Shown here piece after piece: positions 1 to 10,680 of a stretch of DNA of 64,000 nt (positions are counted from its first letter, which is position 1; every line of letters begins with the position of its first letter). Source of the stretch: Arachis hypogaea (taxonomy: Eukaryota > Streptophyta > Magnoliopsida > Fabales > Fabaceae); NCBI RefSeq assembly GCF_003086295.3, contig NC_092052.1, positions 78,558,687 to 78,622,686 of the forward strand, in the 5' to 3' direction. The position numbers and the translations under genes were made by a program. The notes under the pieces were generated by a model, which saw only the letters and a list, made by a program, of their open reading frames with translations, did no database searches and was not told the DNA's origin.

Positions 1-3000
1 CCGTAATGGCCTCATCTTCGGCAGGCCCCTCCTTTTTTTCTGGTCTTTTTTACGTCGTGTTGTCCGTCGTTCTTTAAATGACGCTAACCCGAGGAGGACT
101 CCTAGAGGCGAGCCGTAATGGCCTCATCATCGGCATGCTCCTCAGATTTTTCTTTACGTCGTGCTGACAATCGTTTTTTAAATGATGCTATCTCGAGGAG
201 GACACCTAAAGGCGAGCCGTAATGGCCTCAACTTCGGCATGCTCCTCCGGTTTTTTTTTTACAACGTGCTTACCCTCCTTCTTTAAATGACGCTATCCCG
301 AGGAGGACACGTAAAAGCGAGCCGTAATGGCCTCATTTTCGGCAGGCACCTCCTATTTTTTTTTCGATTTTTTTTACATCGTGCTGACCCTTATTTTTTA
401 GATGACGCTATGCCGAGGAGGATACCTAAAGGCGAGCCGTAATGGCCTCATCTTCGGCAGGCTCCTCCATTTTTTTTCAAGTTTTTTTTTACGTCGTGCT
501 GACTCTCGTTCTTTAAATGACGCTATATCGAGGAGGACACCTAAAGGCGAGCCGTAATGGCTTCATCTTCGGTAGCCTCCACCGGTTTTTTTTTACTACG
601 TGCTAACCCTCTTTGTTTAAATGACGCTATCCCGAGGAGGACACCTAAAGGCGAGCTGTAATGGCCTCATCTTCGGCAGGCTCCTCCGATTTTTTTTTTC
701 CAGTTTTTTTTACGTCGTGATGACTCTCGTTCTTTAAATGACGCTATCCCGAGGAGGACACGTAAAGGCGAGCCGTAATGGCCTCGTTTTCGGCAGGCAC
801 CTCCTGTTTTTTTTTCAATTTTTTTTACGTCGTGCTTACCCTCGTTCTTTAAATGACGCTATCTCGAGGAGGACACCTAAAGGCGAGCCGTAATGACCTC
901 ATCTTCGACAGGCTCCTCCGATTTTTTTTCCGGTTTCTTTTTTTACATCGTGCTGACCCTTATTTTTTAGATGACGCTATGCCGAGGAGGACACCTAAAG
1001 GCGAGCCGTAATGGCCTCATCTTCGGCAGGCTCCTCCTTTTTTTTTTCGGTTTTTTTTATGTCCTGCTGACCCTCGTTCTTTAAATGACGCTATATCGAG
1101 GAGGACACCTAAAGGCGAGCCGTAATGGCCTCATCTTCGGCAGGCTCCTCCGTTTTTTTTTTTACTACGTGCTGACCCTCGTTTAAATGACGCTATCCCG
1201 AGGAGGACACCTAAAGGCGAGCCGTAATGGCCTCATCTTCGGTAGGCTCCTCCGATTTTTTTTCCGGTTTTTTTTTACGTCGTGATGACTCTCGTTCTTT
1301 AAATGACGCTATCCCGAGGAGGACACGTAAAGGCGAGCCGTAATGGCCTCGTTTTCGGCAGGCACCTCCTGTTTTTTTTTTCAATTTTTTTTACGTCGTG
1401 CTTACCCTCGTTCTTTAAATGACGTTAAACCGAGGAGGACACCTAAAGGCGAGCCGTAATGGCCTCAACTTCGGCATGCTCCTCCGGTTTTTTTTACTAC
1501 GTGCTGACCCTCCATCTTTAAATGACGCTATCCCGAGGAGGACACCTAAAGGCGAGCCGTAATGACCTCAAATTCGGCAGGCTCCTCCGATTTTTTTGGT
1601 TTTTTTTTACGTCGTGCTGACCATCGTTCTTTAAATGACAGTATCCCGAGGAGGACACTTAAAGGCGAGCCGTAATGGCCTCATCTTCGGCAGGCTCCTC
1701 CGGTTTTTTCCCTTTTTTTACGTCGTGCTAACCCTCGTTCTTTAAATGACGCTATCTCGAGGAGGACACCTAAAGGCGAGCCGTAATGGCCTCATCTTCG
1801 GCAGGCTCCTCCGGTTTTTTTTTTTACTACGTGCTGACCCTCGTTATTTAAATGACGCTATCCCGAGGAGGACACCTAAAGGCGAGCCATAATGGCCTCA
1901 TCTTCGGCAGGCTCCTCTGATTTTTTTCCGGTTTTTTTTTCGTCGTGATGACTCTCGTTCTTTAAATGACGCTATCTCGAGGAGGACACGTAAAGGCGAG
2001 CCGTAATGGCCTCATTTTCGGGAGGCACCTCCTGTTTTTTTTTCCATTTTTTTTACGTCGTGCTTACCGTCGTTCTTTAAATGACGTTGAATCGAGGAGG
2101 ACACCAAAAGGCGAGCCGTAATGGCCACATCTTCGGCAGGCCACTCCATTTTTTTCCGGTTTTTTTTTACTTCGTGCTGACTCTCGTTCTTTAAATGACG
2201 CTATCTCGAGGAGGACACCTAAAGGCGAGCCGTAATGGCCTCATCTTCGGCAGGCTCCTCCGATTTTTTTTTACTACGTGCTGACCCTCGTTGTTTAAAT
2301 GACGCTATCCCGAGGAGGACACCTAAAGGCGAGCCGTAATGGCCTCATCTTCGGCAGGCCCCTCCGATTTTTTTTCTGATTTTTTTTTACGTCGTGATGA
2401 CTCTCGTTCTTTAAATGACTTTATCCCGAGGAGGACACCTAAAGGCGAGCCGTAATGGCCTCATCTTTGGCAGGCTCCTCCTGTTTTTTTTTCCGGTTTT
2501 TTTTTTTACGTCGTGCTTACCCTCGTTCTTTAAATAACACTAAACCGAGGAGGACACCTAAAGGCAAGCCGTAATGGCCTCATCTTTGGCAGACTCCTCC
2601 GGTTTTTTTTACTACATGCTGACCCTCGTTCTTTAAATGACGCTATGCCGAGTTGGGCACCTAAAGGCGAGCCGTAATGGCCTCATCTTCGGCAGGCCCC
2701 TCCTTTTTATTCTGGTCTTTTTTACGTCGTGTTGTCCGTTGTTCTTTAAATGACGCTAACCCGAGGAGGACTCCTAAAGGCGAGCCGTAATGGCCTCATC
2801 TTCGGCATGCTCCTCAGATTTTTCTTTACGTCATGCTGACAATCGTTTTTTAAATGATGCTATCTCAAGGAGGACACCTAAAGGCGAGCCGTAATGGCCA
2901 CAACTTCAGCATGCTCCTCAGGTTTTTTTTTTACTACGTGCTGACCCTCCTTCTTTAAATGACGCTATCTCGAGGAGGACACCTAAAGGCGGGCCGTAAT

Positions 3001-3393
3001 GACCTCAAATTCGGCAGACTCCTCCGATTTTTTTTGGTTTTTTTTTACGTCGTGCTGACCATCGTTCTTTAAATGACACTATCCCGAGGAGGACACCTAA
3101 AGGCGAGCCGTAATGGCTTCATCTTCGGCAGGCTCCTCCGGTTTTTTTTACTACGTGCTGACCCTCGTTGTTTAAATGACGCTATCCCGAGGAGGACACC
3201 TAAAGGCGAGCCGTAATGGCCTCATTTTCGGCAGGCTCCTCGTGTTTTTTGTCGAATTTTTTTACGTCGTGCTTACCCTCGTTCTTTAAATGACGTTAAA
3301 CCGAGGAGGACACCAAAAGGCGAGTCGTAATGGCCTCATCTTCGGCAGGCTCCTCTAATTTTTTTTCCAGTTTTTTTACGTCGTGCTGACCCT
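1..3393. repeat. 115-bp satellite array, block A
   Basis: About 30 head-to-tail monomers, each near 115 bp (some about 105 bp, where the CCGG-T-tract segment is missing and TACTACGTGCTGAC follows the T-tract directly). Each unit carries GAGCCGTAATGGCC, TCTTCGGCAGGCTCC, two T-tracts of 7-11 split by CCGG or a variant, TTTAAATGACGC and GAGGAGGACACC. Monomer subtypes recur in a set order: for example the short CAGATTTTTCTTTACGTC subtype lies near 145 and near 2815, which indicates higher-order organisation. The array starts before base 1 and is cut at 3393 by element 1. I see no gene in it. Open frames crossing monomers are by-products, because 115 is not a multiple of three. Confidence 0.97.
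3389..3393. repeat. Target site duplication of element 1, left copy
   Basis: ACCCT lies immediately before the LTR terminus TGGTGCGC and is repeated at 14122-14126. Joined without the element, the flanks form a normal monomer segment (GTGCTGACCCT followed by CCTTCTTTAAATG). Confidence 0.95.
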
Positions 3394-5103
3394 TGGTGCG
3401 CAGAAATTGTGATTACACTTTGATTATGTAAAATTCATCTGTCTTTCTTTCCCTGGTAATGTCACCAAAAACGTGATGCCAATACCATGGTTCACAACTT
3501 CGCACAACTAACCAGCAAGTGCACTGGGTCGTCCAAGTAATACCTTACGTGAGTAAGGGTCGAATCTCACGGAGATTATTGGTATGAAGCAAGCTATGGT
3601 CACCTTGTAAATCTCAGTCAGGCGGATATAAAATAGTAATGGGGTTTTCGAAAATAATTAATAAAATAGGGATAGAAATACTTATGTAATTCATTGGGTA
3701 GAATTTCAGATAAGCGTGTAGAGATGCTTTCGTTCCTCTGAACCTCTACTTTCCTGCTATCTTCATCCAATCAATCTCACTCCTTTCCATGGCTGGCTTT
3801 ATGTGATGCATCACCATTGTCAATGGCTACTTTCGGTCTTCTCTCGGGAAAATGATCCAAATGCCCTGTCACGGCACGGCTAATCGTCTGGAGGCATCAC
3901 CCTTGTCAATGGTTACATCCTATCCTCTTAGTGAAAATGGTCAACGCACCCTGTCACGGCACGACTATTCATCTGTCGGTTCTCGATCATGCTGAAATAG
4001 GATTTACTATCCTTTTGCGTCTGTCACTACGCCCAGAAATCGCGAGTTTGAAGCTCGTCACAATCATTCAATCATTGAATCCTACTCGGAATACCACAGA
4101 CAAGGTTTAGACTTTCCGGATTCTCTTGAATGCCGCCATCATTCTAGCTTACACCACAAAGATTCTGATTAAGAGATCTAAGAGATACTCGTTCAATCTA
4201 ATGTAGAACGGAAGTGGTTGTCAGGCACGCGTTCATAGGGAATGATGATGATTGTCACGTTCATCACATTCAGGTTGAAGTGCGAATGAATATCTTAGAA
4301 GCAAAATAAGATGAATTGAATAGAAAACAGTAGTAGTTTGCATTAATCTTTGAGGAACAGCAGAGCTCCACACCTTAATCTATGGAGTGTAGAAACTCTA
4401 CCGTTGAAAATACATAAGTGATAATGGAGTTCATTGGTCTCAGCCCCAGAGGGGAACCGGAGTGACCAAGACTACGAATACAATGATAAAAAGTTTTATT
4501 TATAATAAACTAGTCACTAGGGTTTACAGAAGTAAGTAATTGATGCATAAATCCACTTCCGGGGCCCACTTGGAGTGTGCTTGGGCTGAGCATGAATGTT
4601 ACACGTGCAAAGGTCATTCTTGGAGTTGAACGCCAGCTTTTGTGCCATTTTGAGCGTTGAACTCCACTTTGCAACTTGTTTCTGGCGCTGGACGCCAGAA
4701 TTGGGCAGAGAGCTGGCGTTGAACGCCAGTTTGCGTCGTCTAAAATTGGGCAAAGTATGGATTATTATACATTGCTGGAAAGCCCTGGATGTCTACTTTC
4801 CAACGCAATTTGGAGCGCGCCATTTCGAGTTCTGTAGCTCCAGAAAATCCACTTTGAGTGCAGGGAGGTCAGAATCCAACAGCATCAGCAGTCCTTCTTC
4901 AACCTCTGAATCTGATTTTTGCTCAAGTCCCTCAATTTCAGCTAGAAAATACCTAAAATCACAGAAAAACACACAAACTCATAGTAAAGTCCAGAAATGT
5001 GAATTTAACATAAAAACTAATGAAAATATCCCTAAAAGTAACTAGATTCTACTAAAAACATACTAAAAACAATGTCAAAAGCGTATAAATTATCCGCTCA
5101 TCA
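3394..5103 (-). repeat. Element 1 3' LTR
   Basis: It is 1710 bp and pairs with 12411-14121. On the plus strand it runs from TGGTGCGCAG to CCGCTCATCA, giving TG...CA ends on the element's own strand. It contains the palindrome cluster (4621-4729) and a degenerate TATA region near 4493-4515. The open frames inside it (for example 4596-5045 plus) carry no retroelement domain and recur only because the LTR is repeated; they are not annotated as genes. Confidence 0.95.
4621..4729. repeat. Palindrome cluster in element 1 3' LTR
   Basis: Four units spaced about 30 bp apart are variants of CTGGCGTTGAACGCCAG, an 8-bp inverted repeat around one central base. The last unit is a perfect copy; the others have decayed arms (GAGCGTTGAACTCC, CTGGCGCTGGACGCCAG). 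Confidence 0.9.
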
Positions 5104-5119
5104 CAACACCAAACTTAAA
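5104..5119 (-). promoter_or_regulatory. Polypurine-tract-like plus-strand primer, element 1
   Basis: On the minus strand TTTAAGTTTGGTGTTG abuts the 3' LTR start. It is not pure purine, but it occupies the PPT position, and the same place in element 2 has the same word. AAGTTTGGTGTTG recurs many times elsewhere in the element (near 7420, 8417, 8449, 11806, 11995). Confidence 0.6.
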
Positions 5120-6234
5120 TTGTTGCTTGTCCCCAAGCATCTGAAAATCAAATAGGATAAAAAGAAGAGAATATACTATAAATTCCAAACTATCAATGAA
5201 ACATAGCTCCAATCAGATGAGCGGGACTTATAGCTTTTTGCCTCTTGAATAGTTTTGGCATCTCACTTTATCCATTGAGGTTCAGAATGATTGGCATCTA
5301 TAGGAACTCAGAGTTTAGATAGTGTTATTGATTCTCCTAGTTCAGTATGATGATTCTTGGACACAACTATTTTATGAGTCTTGGCCGTGGCCCTAAGCAC
5401 TTTGTTTTCCAATATTACCACCGGATACATAAATGCCACAGACACATAATTGGGTGAACCTTTTTTAGATTGTGACTCAGCTTTGCTAAAGTCCCCAATT
5501 AGAGGTGTCCAGGGTTCTTAAGCACACTCTTTTTTTGCTTTGGACCTTGACTTTAACCGCTCAGTCTCAAGTTTTCACTTGACACCTACACGCCACAAGC
5601 ACATGGTTAGGGACAGCTTGGTTTAGCCGCTTAGACTAGGATTTTATTCCTTTAGGCCCTCCTATCCACTGATGCTCAAAGCCTTGGGATCCTTTTTATT
5701 TGCCCTTGCCTTTTGGTTTTAAGGGTTATTGGCTTTTTGCTCTTGCCTCTTGGTTTTAAGAGCTTTGGCTTTTTCTGCTTGCTTTTTCTTTTTCTTTCTA
5801 TTATTTTTTTTTCTGCAAGCTTTGTTCTTTGCTGCTTTTTCTTGCTTCAAGGATCATTTTTATGATTTTTTAGATTATCAAATAACATGTCTCCTAGTCA
5901 TCATTCTTTCAAGAGCCAACATATTTAACATTCTTAAACAACAACTTCAAAAGACATATGCACTGTTCAAGCATACATTCAGAAAACAAGAAGCATTGTC
6001 ACCACATCGATATAATTAAACTAAGTTCAAGGATAAATTCGAAACTCATGTACTTCTTGTTCTTTTGAATTAAAACATTTTTCATTTAAGAGAGGTGATG
6101 GATTCATAGGACATTCATAACTTTAAGACAAAGTTACTAACTACTAATGATCATGTAATGAAGACACAAACATAGATAAGCACATAACATAGAAAACGAA
6201 AAACAGAAGAAATGAGAAAAGGAATGAATCCACC
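5120..6234 (-). other. Element 1 3' noncoding region
   Basis: About 1.1 kb without a supportable gene. It contains a stretch (about 5370-5720) nearly identical to element 2 positions 32130-32480, then T-rich sequence (about 5770-5850). The strong match to element 2 points to conserved 3' untranslated sequence or recent exchange between the two families. Confidence 0.7.
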
Positions 6235-7385
6235 TTAGTGATGGTGGCGTTTCCTTCTTGAGGAACCAATGATGTCCTTGAGCTCTTCTATGTCTCTTCC
6301 TTGTCTTTGTTGCTCCTCCCTCATTGCTTTTTGATCTTCTCTTATTTCATGAAGGATGATGGAGTGCTCTTGATGTTCCACCCTTAGTTGTCCCATATTG
6401 GAACTCAATTCTCCTAGGGAGGTGTTGATTTGCTCCCAATAGTTTTGTGGAGGAAAATGCATTTGAGGCGTCTCTGGGATCTCATAGTGATGAGCTTCAT
6501 ACGCCTCTTGAGCTCCATGAATGGGATCTCTTGCTTGCTCCATCTTTTTCTTAGTAATAGGCTTGTCCTCTTTAATGAGGATATCTCCGTCTATGTCAAT
6601 CCCAGCCGAATTGCATAGGTGGCAAATGAGGTGAGGAAAGGCTAACCTTGCCATAGTGAAGGACTTGTCAGCCACCTTGTAGAGTTCTTGAGGTATAATC
6701 TCATGAACTTCCACCTCTTCTCCAATCATGATGCTTTGGATCATGATGGCCCGGTCTATAGTAACTTCAGACCGGTTGCTAGTGGGAATGATTGAGCATT
6801 GAATGAACTCCAACCATCCTCTAGCTACAGGCTTAAGGTCCAGTCTTCTCAGTTGAACCGGTTTGCCTTTTGAGTCAATTTTCCATTGAGCTCCTTCTAC
6901 ACATATGTCCATAAGGACTTGGTCCAACCTTTGATCAAAGTTGACTCTCCTTGTGTAGGGGCGTGCGTTCTCTTCCATGTTTGGCAAGTTGAACGCCAAC
7001 CTCACATTTTCCGGACTAAAATCTAAGTATTTCCCCCGAACCATTGTAACATAGTTCTTTGGATCCGGGTTCTACTTTGATCATGGTTCTTAGTGATCCA
7101 TGCATTGGCATAGAACTCTTGAACCATTAGGATGCCAACTTGTTGGATGGGATTTGTTAGAACTTTCCAACCTCTTCTTTGAATTTCATGTCGGATCTCC
7201 GGATACTCATTTCTTTTGAGTTTGAAAGGGACCTCAGGGATCACCTTCTTCTTGGCCACAACATCATAGAAGTGGTCTTGATGGGCTTTGGAGATGAACC
7301 TTTCCATCTCCCATGACTCGGAGGTGGAAGCTTTTGTCTTCCCTTTTCCTTTTCTAGAGGATTCTCCGGTCTTAGGTGCCATCAA
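6235..7385 (-). pseudogene. Extra ORF (aORF) of element 1, plant-transposon-type protein, frameshifted
   Basis: Two overlapping minus-strand frames (7385-7023, then 7044-6235) together make a protein of about 380 residues in sense orientation downstream of gag-protease. The N-terminus is basic and Lys/Ser/Thr-rich (near GKGKTKAST), which suggests a nuclear or nucleic-acid-binding protein. The middle (WEMERFISKAHQDHF, then EFYANAWITK, then NVRLAFNLPN and FIQCSIIPTSNRSEV) resembles the 'putative plant transposon protein' domain found in many plant Tat/Athila-like elements; I recognise the family only by its look. The C-terminal part is a predicted coiled coil (HEIREDQKAMREEQQ) ending in a basic tail. 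The two frames meet near 7065-7075, where a single-base loss or two-base gain best explains the break. A TATA box lies about 190 bp upstream of the ATG. Its function is unknown. Confidence 0.72.
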
Positions 7386-7572
7386 TGGTAATGGAAAAAC
7401 AAAAAGCTTATGCTTTTACCACACCAAACTTAGAATATTGCTCGCCCTCGAGCAAGAGAAGAAAGATTAGATGAAGAAGAAGAAGAAATAGAGGAGAGGG
7501 AGAAGGGGTTGTGTTTCGGCCAAGAAGAGAAGAGAGGGTTATGTTGTGTGAAAATGAGGAAGAATGGAGGGC

Positions 7573-7580
7573 TATATATA
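7573..7580 (-). promoter_or_regulatory. Putative internal TATA box for the extra ORF
   Basis: On the minus strand CCCTATATATAGCCC sits about 190 bp before the ATG at 7385, in otherwise GA/TC-rich sequence. Its position would let the extra ORF be transcribed separately from the LTR. This is inference from position and motif only. Confidence 0.5.
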
Positions 7581-7819
7581 GGGAAGGGAGGGGGGGTGAA
7601 GGTTCGGCCATTTAGGGTGGGTTTGGGTGGGAAATTGATTTTGAATTTTTAAGGTAGGTGGAGTTTATGAGGTAGGTTTATGGGGAAGAGTGGATGGATG
7701 TGAGTGGTGAAGAGGTGATGGGGAAGAGAGATTGAGGTGATTGGTGAAGGGTTTTGGGGAAGAGTGTTTATGGGATTGTGTGAAAGAGGGGTGAGAAGAA
7801 GTGAGTGGAGGTAGGTGGG

Positions 7820-7877
7820 GATCCTGTGGGGTCCACAGATCCTGAGGTGATCCTGTGGGGTCCACAGATCCTGAGGT
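7820..7877. repeat. 29-bp perfect tandem pair
   Basis: Two identical 29-bp units (7820-7848, 7849-7877) are each built around GATCCTGTGGGGTCCACAG. The inner TGTGG...CCACA arms form an inverted repeat. A diverged pair sits at 33366-33423 in element 2, so this is an inherited feature of both families. Confidence 0.92.
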
Positions 7878-7936
7878 GTTCAAGGATTTACAACCTTGCA
7901 CCAAATTAGGCATGTAAAATGCCCTTGCACACAACT

Positions 7937-8177
7937 CTGGGCGTTCAGCGCCAGGTTGGTGCCCATTTTAGGCGTTCAACGCCCATTTGTTGGCCATTTC
8001 TGGCGTTGAACACCAGAACCATGCTTGTTCTGGGCGTTCAGCGCCAACTTTTCTCCAGGGTGCAATTCTGGCGTTCAGCGCCCAGATGCTGCCCATTTTG
8101 GGTGTTCAGCGCCCAGATACTGCCCATTCTGGGCGTTCAGTGCTAGAACCATGCTCTGTTCTGGCGTTGAACGCCAG
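7937..8177. repeat. Internal palindrome array, about 31-bp period, element 1
   Basis: Eight units begin near 7938, 7971, 7999, 8033, 8068, 8099, 8129 and 8160. Each is a variant of GGGCGTTCAGCGCC, GGGCGTTCAACGCCC or CTGGCGTTGAACGCCAG, and they are joined by linkers of about 15 bp (such as ATGCTGCCCATT). The same palindrome occurs in both LTRs. It lies between the gag-protease stop and the extra ORF, upstream of the putative internal TATA. Confidence 0.93.
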
Positions 8178-8316
8178 ACAGATGCTCCTCTAGGGTGTGA
8201 TTTTTCTTCTGCTATTTTTGATTCCGTTTTTAATTTTTTTGTTTATTTTGTGACTCCACATGATCATGAACCTATAAAGACATATAACTAAGAAAAATAT
8301 AGTTAGATAAATAAAA

Positions 8317-8345
8317 ATTGGGTTGCCTCCCAACAAGCGCTTCTT
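8317..8345 (-). promoter_or_regulatory. Post-stop hairpin motif, element 1
   Basis: On the minus strand, about 40 nt after the gag-protease stop, AAGCGCTTG is followed by TTGGG-AGGCAA-CCCAA, a 5-bp stem with a 6-nt loop. The equivalent block follows the last coding frame in elements 2, 3 and 4. Its role is unknown; an RNA-level signal (stability, packaging, dimerisation) is inference. Confidence 0.75.
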
Positions 8346-8382
8346 TAATGTCAATAGCTTGACAGTGGGCTCTCATGGAGCC

Positions 8383-10680
8383 TCACAGATGTTCAGAGCA
8401 TTGTTGAAACTCCCCAACACCAAACTTAGAGTTTGGATATGGGAGTTCAACACCAAACTTAGAGTTTGACTGTGGGGGATTTGTTTGACTCTGCTTTGAG
8501 GGAAGCTTCTTCTGCTTCCTCTCCATGGATGCAGAGAGAGATCCTTGAGTTGTAAACACAAGGTTGTCCTCATTCAATTGAAAAATCAATTCTCCTCTGT
8601 CCACATCAATCACAGCTCTTGCTGTGGCTAGGAAAGGTCTTCCTAGGATGATGGATTCATCCTCTTCCTTTCCAGTATCTAAGACTATGAAATCAACAGG
8701 GATGTAAAGGCCTTCAACCTTTACTAACACATCCTCTACTTGTCCATAAGCCTGTTTTCTTGAATTGTCTGCCATCTCTAATGAGATTTTAGCAGCTTGC
8801 ACCCCATAGATTCCCAGTTTCTCTATTACAGAGAGGGGCATGAGGTTTATTCCTGAACCAAGGTCACACAGAGCCTTAAAGATCATGGTGCCTATGGTAC
8901 AAGGTATTATGAACTTTCCAGGATCCTGTCTCTTCTGAGGCAATGTCAGTTGATCCAGATCACTTAGTTCATTGGTGAACAAGGGAGGTTCATCTTCCCA
9001 AGTTTCAATACCAAATAATTTGGCATTCAGCTTCATGATTGCACCAAGAAATTTGGCAGTTTGCTCTTCAGTAACATCCTCATTCTCTTCAAAAGAGGAA
9101 TACTCATCAGAGCTCATGAAGGGCATAAGGAGGTTCAATGGAATCTCTATGGTCTCTAGATGAGCCTCAGAGTCCTTTGGTTCCTCAGAGGGATGCTCCT
9201 TATTTATCACTAGACGTCCCAGGAGGTCTTCCTCCTTGGGATTCACGTCCTCCTCTCCCTCATTGGGTTCGGCCATTTTGGTTATGTCAATGGCCTTGCA
9301 CTCTCCTTTTGGATTTTTTTCTGTATTGCTTGGGAGAATGCTAGGAGGGATTTCAGTGATCCTTTTACTCAGCTGGCCCACTTGTGCTTCCAAATTTCTA
9401 ATGGAAGACCTTGTTTCATTCATGAAACTTACAGTGGCCTTGGATAGATCAGAGACCAAGTTTGCCAAGCTAGATGGATTCTGCTCAGAATTCTCTGTCT
9501 GTTGCTGAGTGGATGATGGAAAAGGCTTGCTATTGCTAAACCTATTTCTTCCACCATTATTAAAGCCTTGTTGAGGCCTTTGATCCTTCCATGAGAGATT
9601 TGGATGATTTCTCCATGATGAGTTATAGGTGTTTCCATAAGGTTCACCTAAGTAATTCACCTCTGCTATTGCAGGGTTCTCAGGATCATAAGCTTCTTCT
9701 TCAGAAGATGCCTCTTGAGTACTGTTGGATGCAGCTTGCATTCCATTCAGACTCTGAGAAATCATATTGATTTACTGAGTCAATATTTTGTTCTGAGCCA
9801 ATATGGCATTCAGAGTATCAACCTCAAGAACTCCCTTCTTCACAGGCGTCCCATTATTCACAGGATTCCTTTCAGAAGTGTACATGAACTGGTTATTTAC
9901 AACCATGTCAATGAGTTTTTGAGCTTCTGCAGGCGTTTTCTTTAGGTGAATGGATCCACCAGTAGAAGTATCCAATGACATCTTTGATAGCTCAGATAAA
10001 CCATCATAGAATATATCCAGGATGGTCCATTCTGAAAGCATGTCAGAAGGACACTTTTTGGTCAACTATTTGTATCTTTCCCAAGCTTCATAGAGGGATT
10101 CACCATCTTTTTGTTTGAAGGTTTGAACATCCACTCTAAGCTTGCTCAGCTTCTGAGGAGGAAAGAACTTGGCTAAGAAAGCCGTGACCAGCTTATCCCA
10201 AGAGTTCAGGCTGTCTTTAGGTTGAGAGTCCAACCATATTCTAGCTCTGTCTCTTATAGCAAAAGGGAAAAGCATGAGCCTGTAGACTTCAGGATTTACT
10301 CCATTAGTCTTAACAGTATCACAGATTTGCAAGAATTCAGTTAAGAACTGAAAAGGATTTTCAGATGGAAGTCCATGAAACTTGCAGTTCTGCTGCATCA
10401 GAGAAACTAGTTGAGGTTTCAGCTCAAAGTTGTTTGCTCCAATGGCAGGAATGGAGATGCTTCTTCCATGTAAATTGGAATTAGGTGCAGTAAAGTCACC
10501 AAGCATTCTCCTTGCATTATTGTTGTTGGGTTCGGCTGCCATCTCCTTTACTTGTTCAAAATTTTCAATAAGGTTTTCTCTGGATTGTTGTAATTTAGCT
10601 TCTCTTAGTTTCCTCTTCAGAGTCCTTTCAGGTTCTGGATCAGCTTCAACAAGAATGCCTTTTTCTTTGTCCCTACTCAT
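8383..10680 (-). pseudogene. Gag-protease of element 1, two premature stops
   Basis: One frame of 765 codons plus stop encodes the capsid polyprotein and an aspartic protease; Gag assembles the particle that carries the RNA. From ATG at 10680, residues 1-60 are charged. A retrotransposon-gag domain follows (FELKPQLVSLMQQN, VYRLMLFPFAIRD, FFPPQKLSKLRVDVQTFKQ). A Gln/Asn-rich linker (about residues 310-400) comes next, with no CCHC zinc knuckle seen. The protease region shows CDLGSGINLMP with [16 protein letters not shown]. The frame is cut by TAG at 10066-10068 and TAA at 9772-9774; both fit C-to-T changes of Gln codons, and the reading frame continues unchanged. The last about 30 residues are encoded by two copies of the AAGTTTGGTGTTG word. 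No RT follows, so the protein is shorter than an autonomous Gag-Pol. Homology to element 2 Gag is clear but distant. Confidence 0.9.

Noticed and set aside
1..3393. Regular repeats considered as a CRISPR array
   Set aside because: Units are contiguous satellite monomers without unique spacers or cas genes, in a plant context.
4596..5045. 149-codon plus-strand frame in element 1 LTRs (also 13613-14062) and similar frames in element 2 LTRs
   Set aside because: Opposite to the element's sense, made of palindrome units and LTR sequence, no domain; its recurrence only reflects the LTR being repeated.
5729..6019. Phe/Leu-rich 96-codon frame that looks like a membrane protein
   Set aside because: A T-rich low-complexity tract in noncoding 3' sequence; the matching region of element 2 (32473-32716) has different frames.
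7665..7934. 89-codon Ser/Pro/His-rich minus-strand frame
   Set aside because: Covers the 29-bp tandem pair and a biased TC-rich tract; no counterpart in element 2 and no recognised domain.
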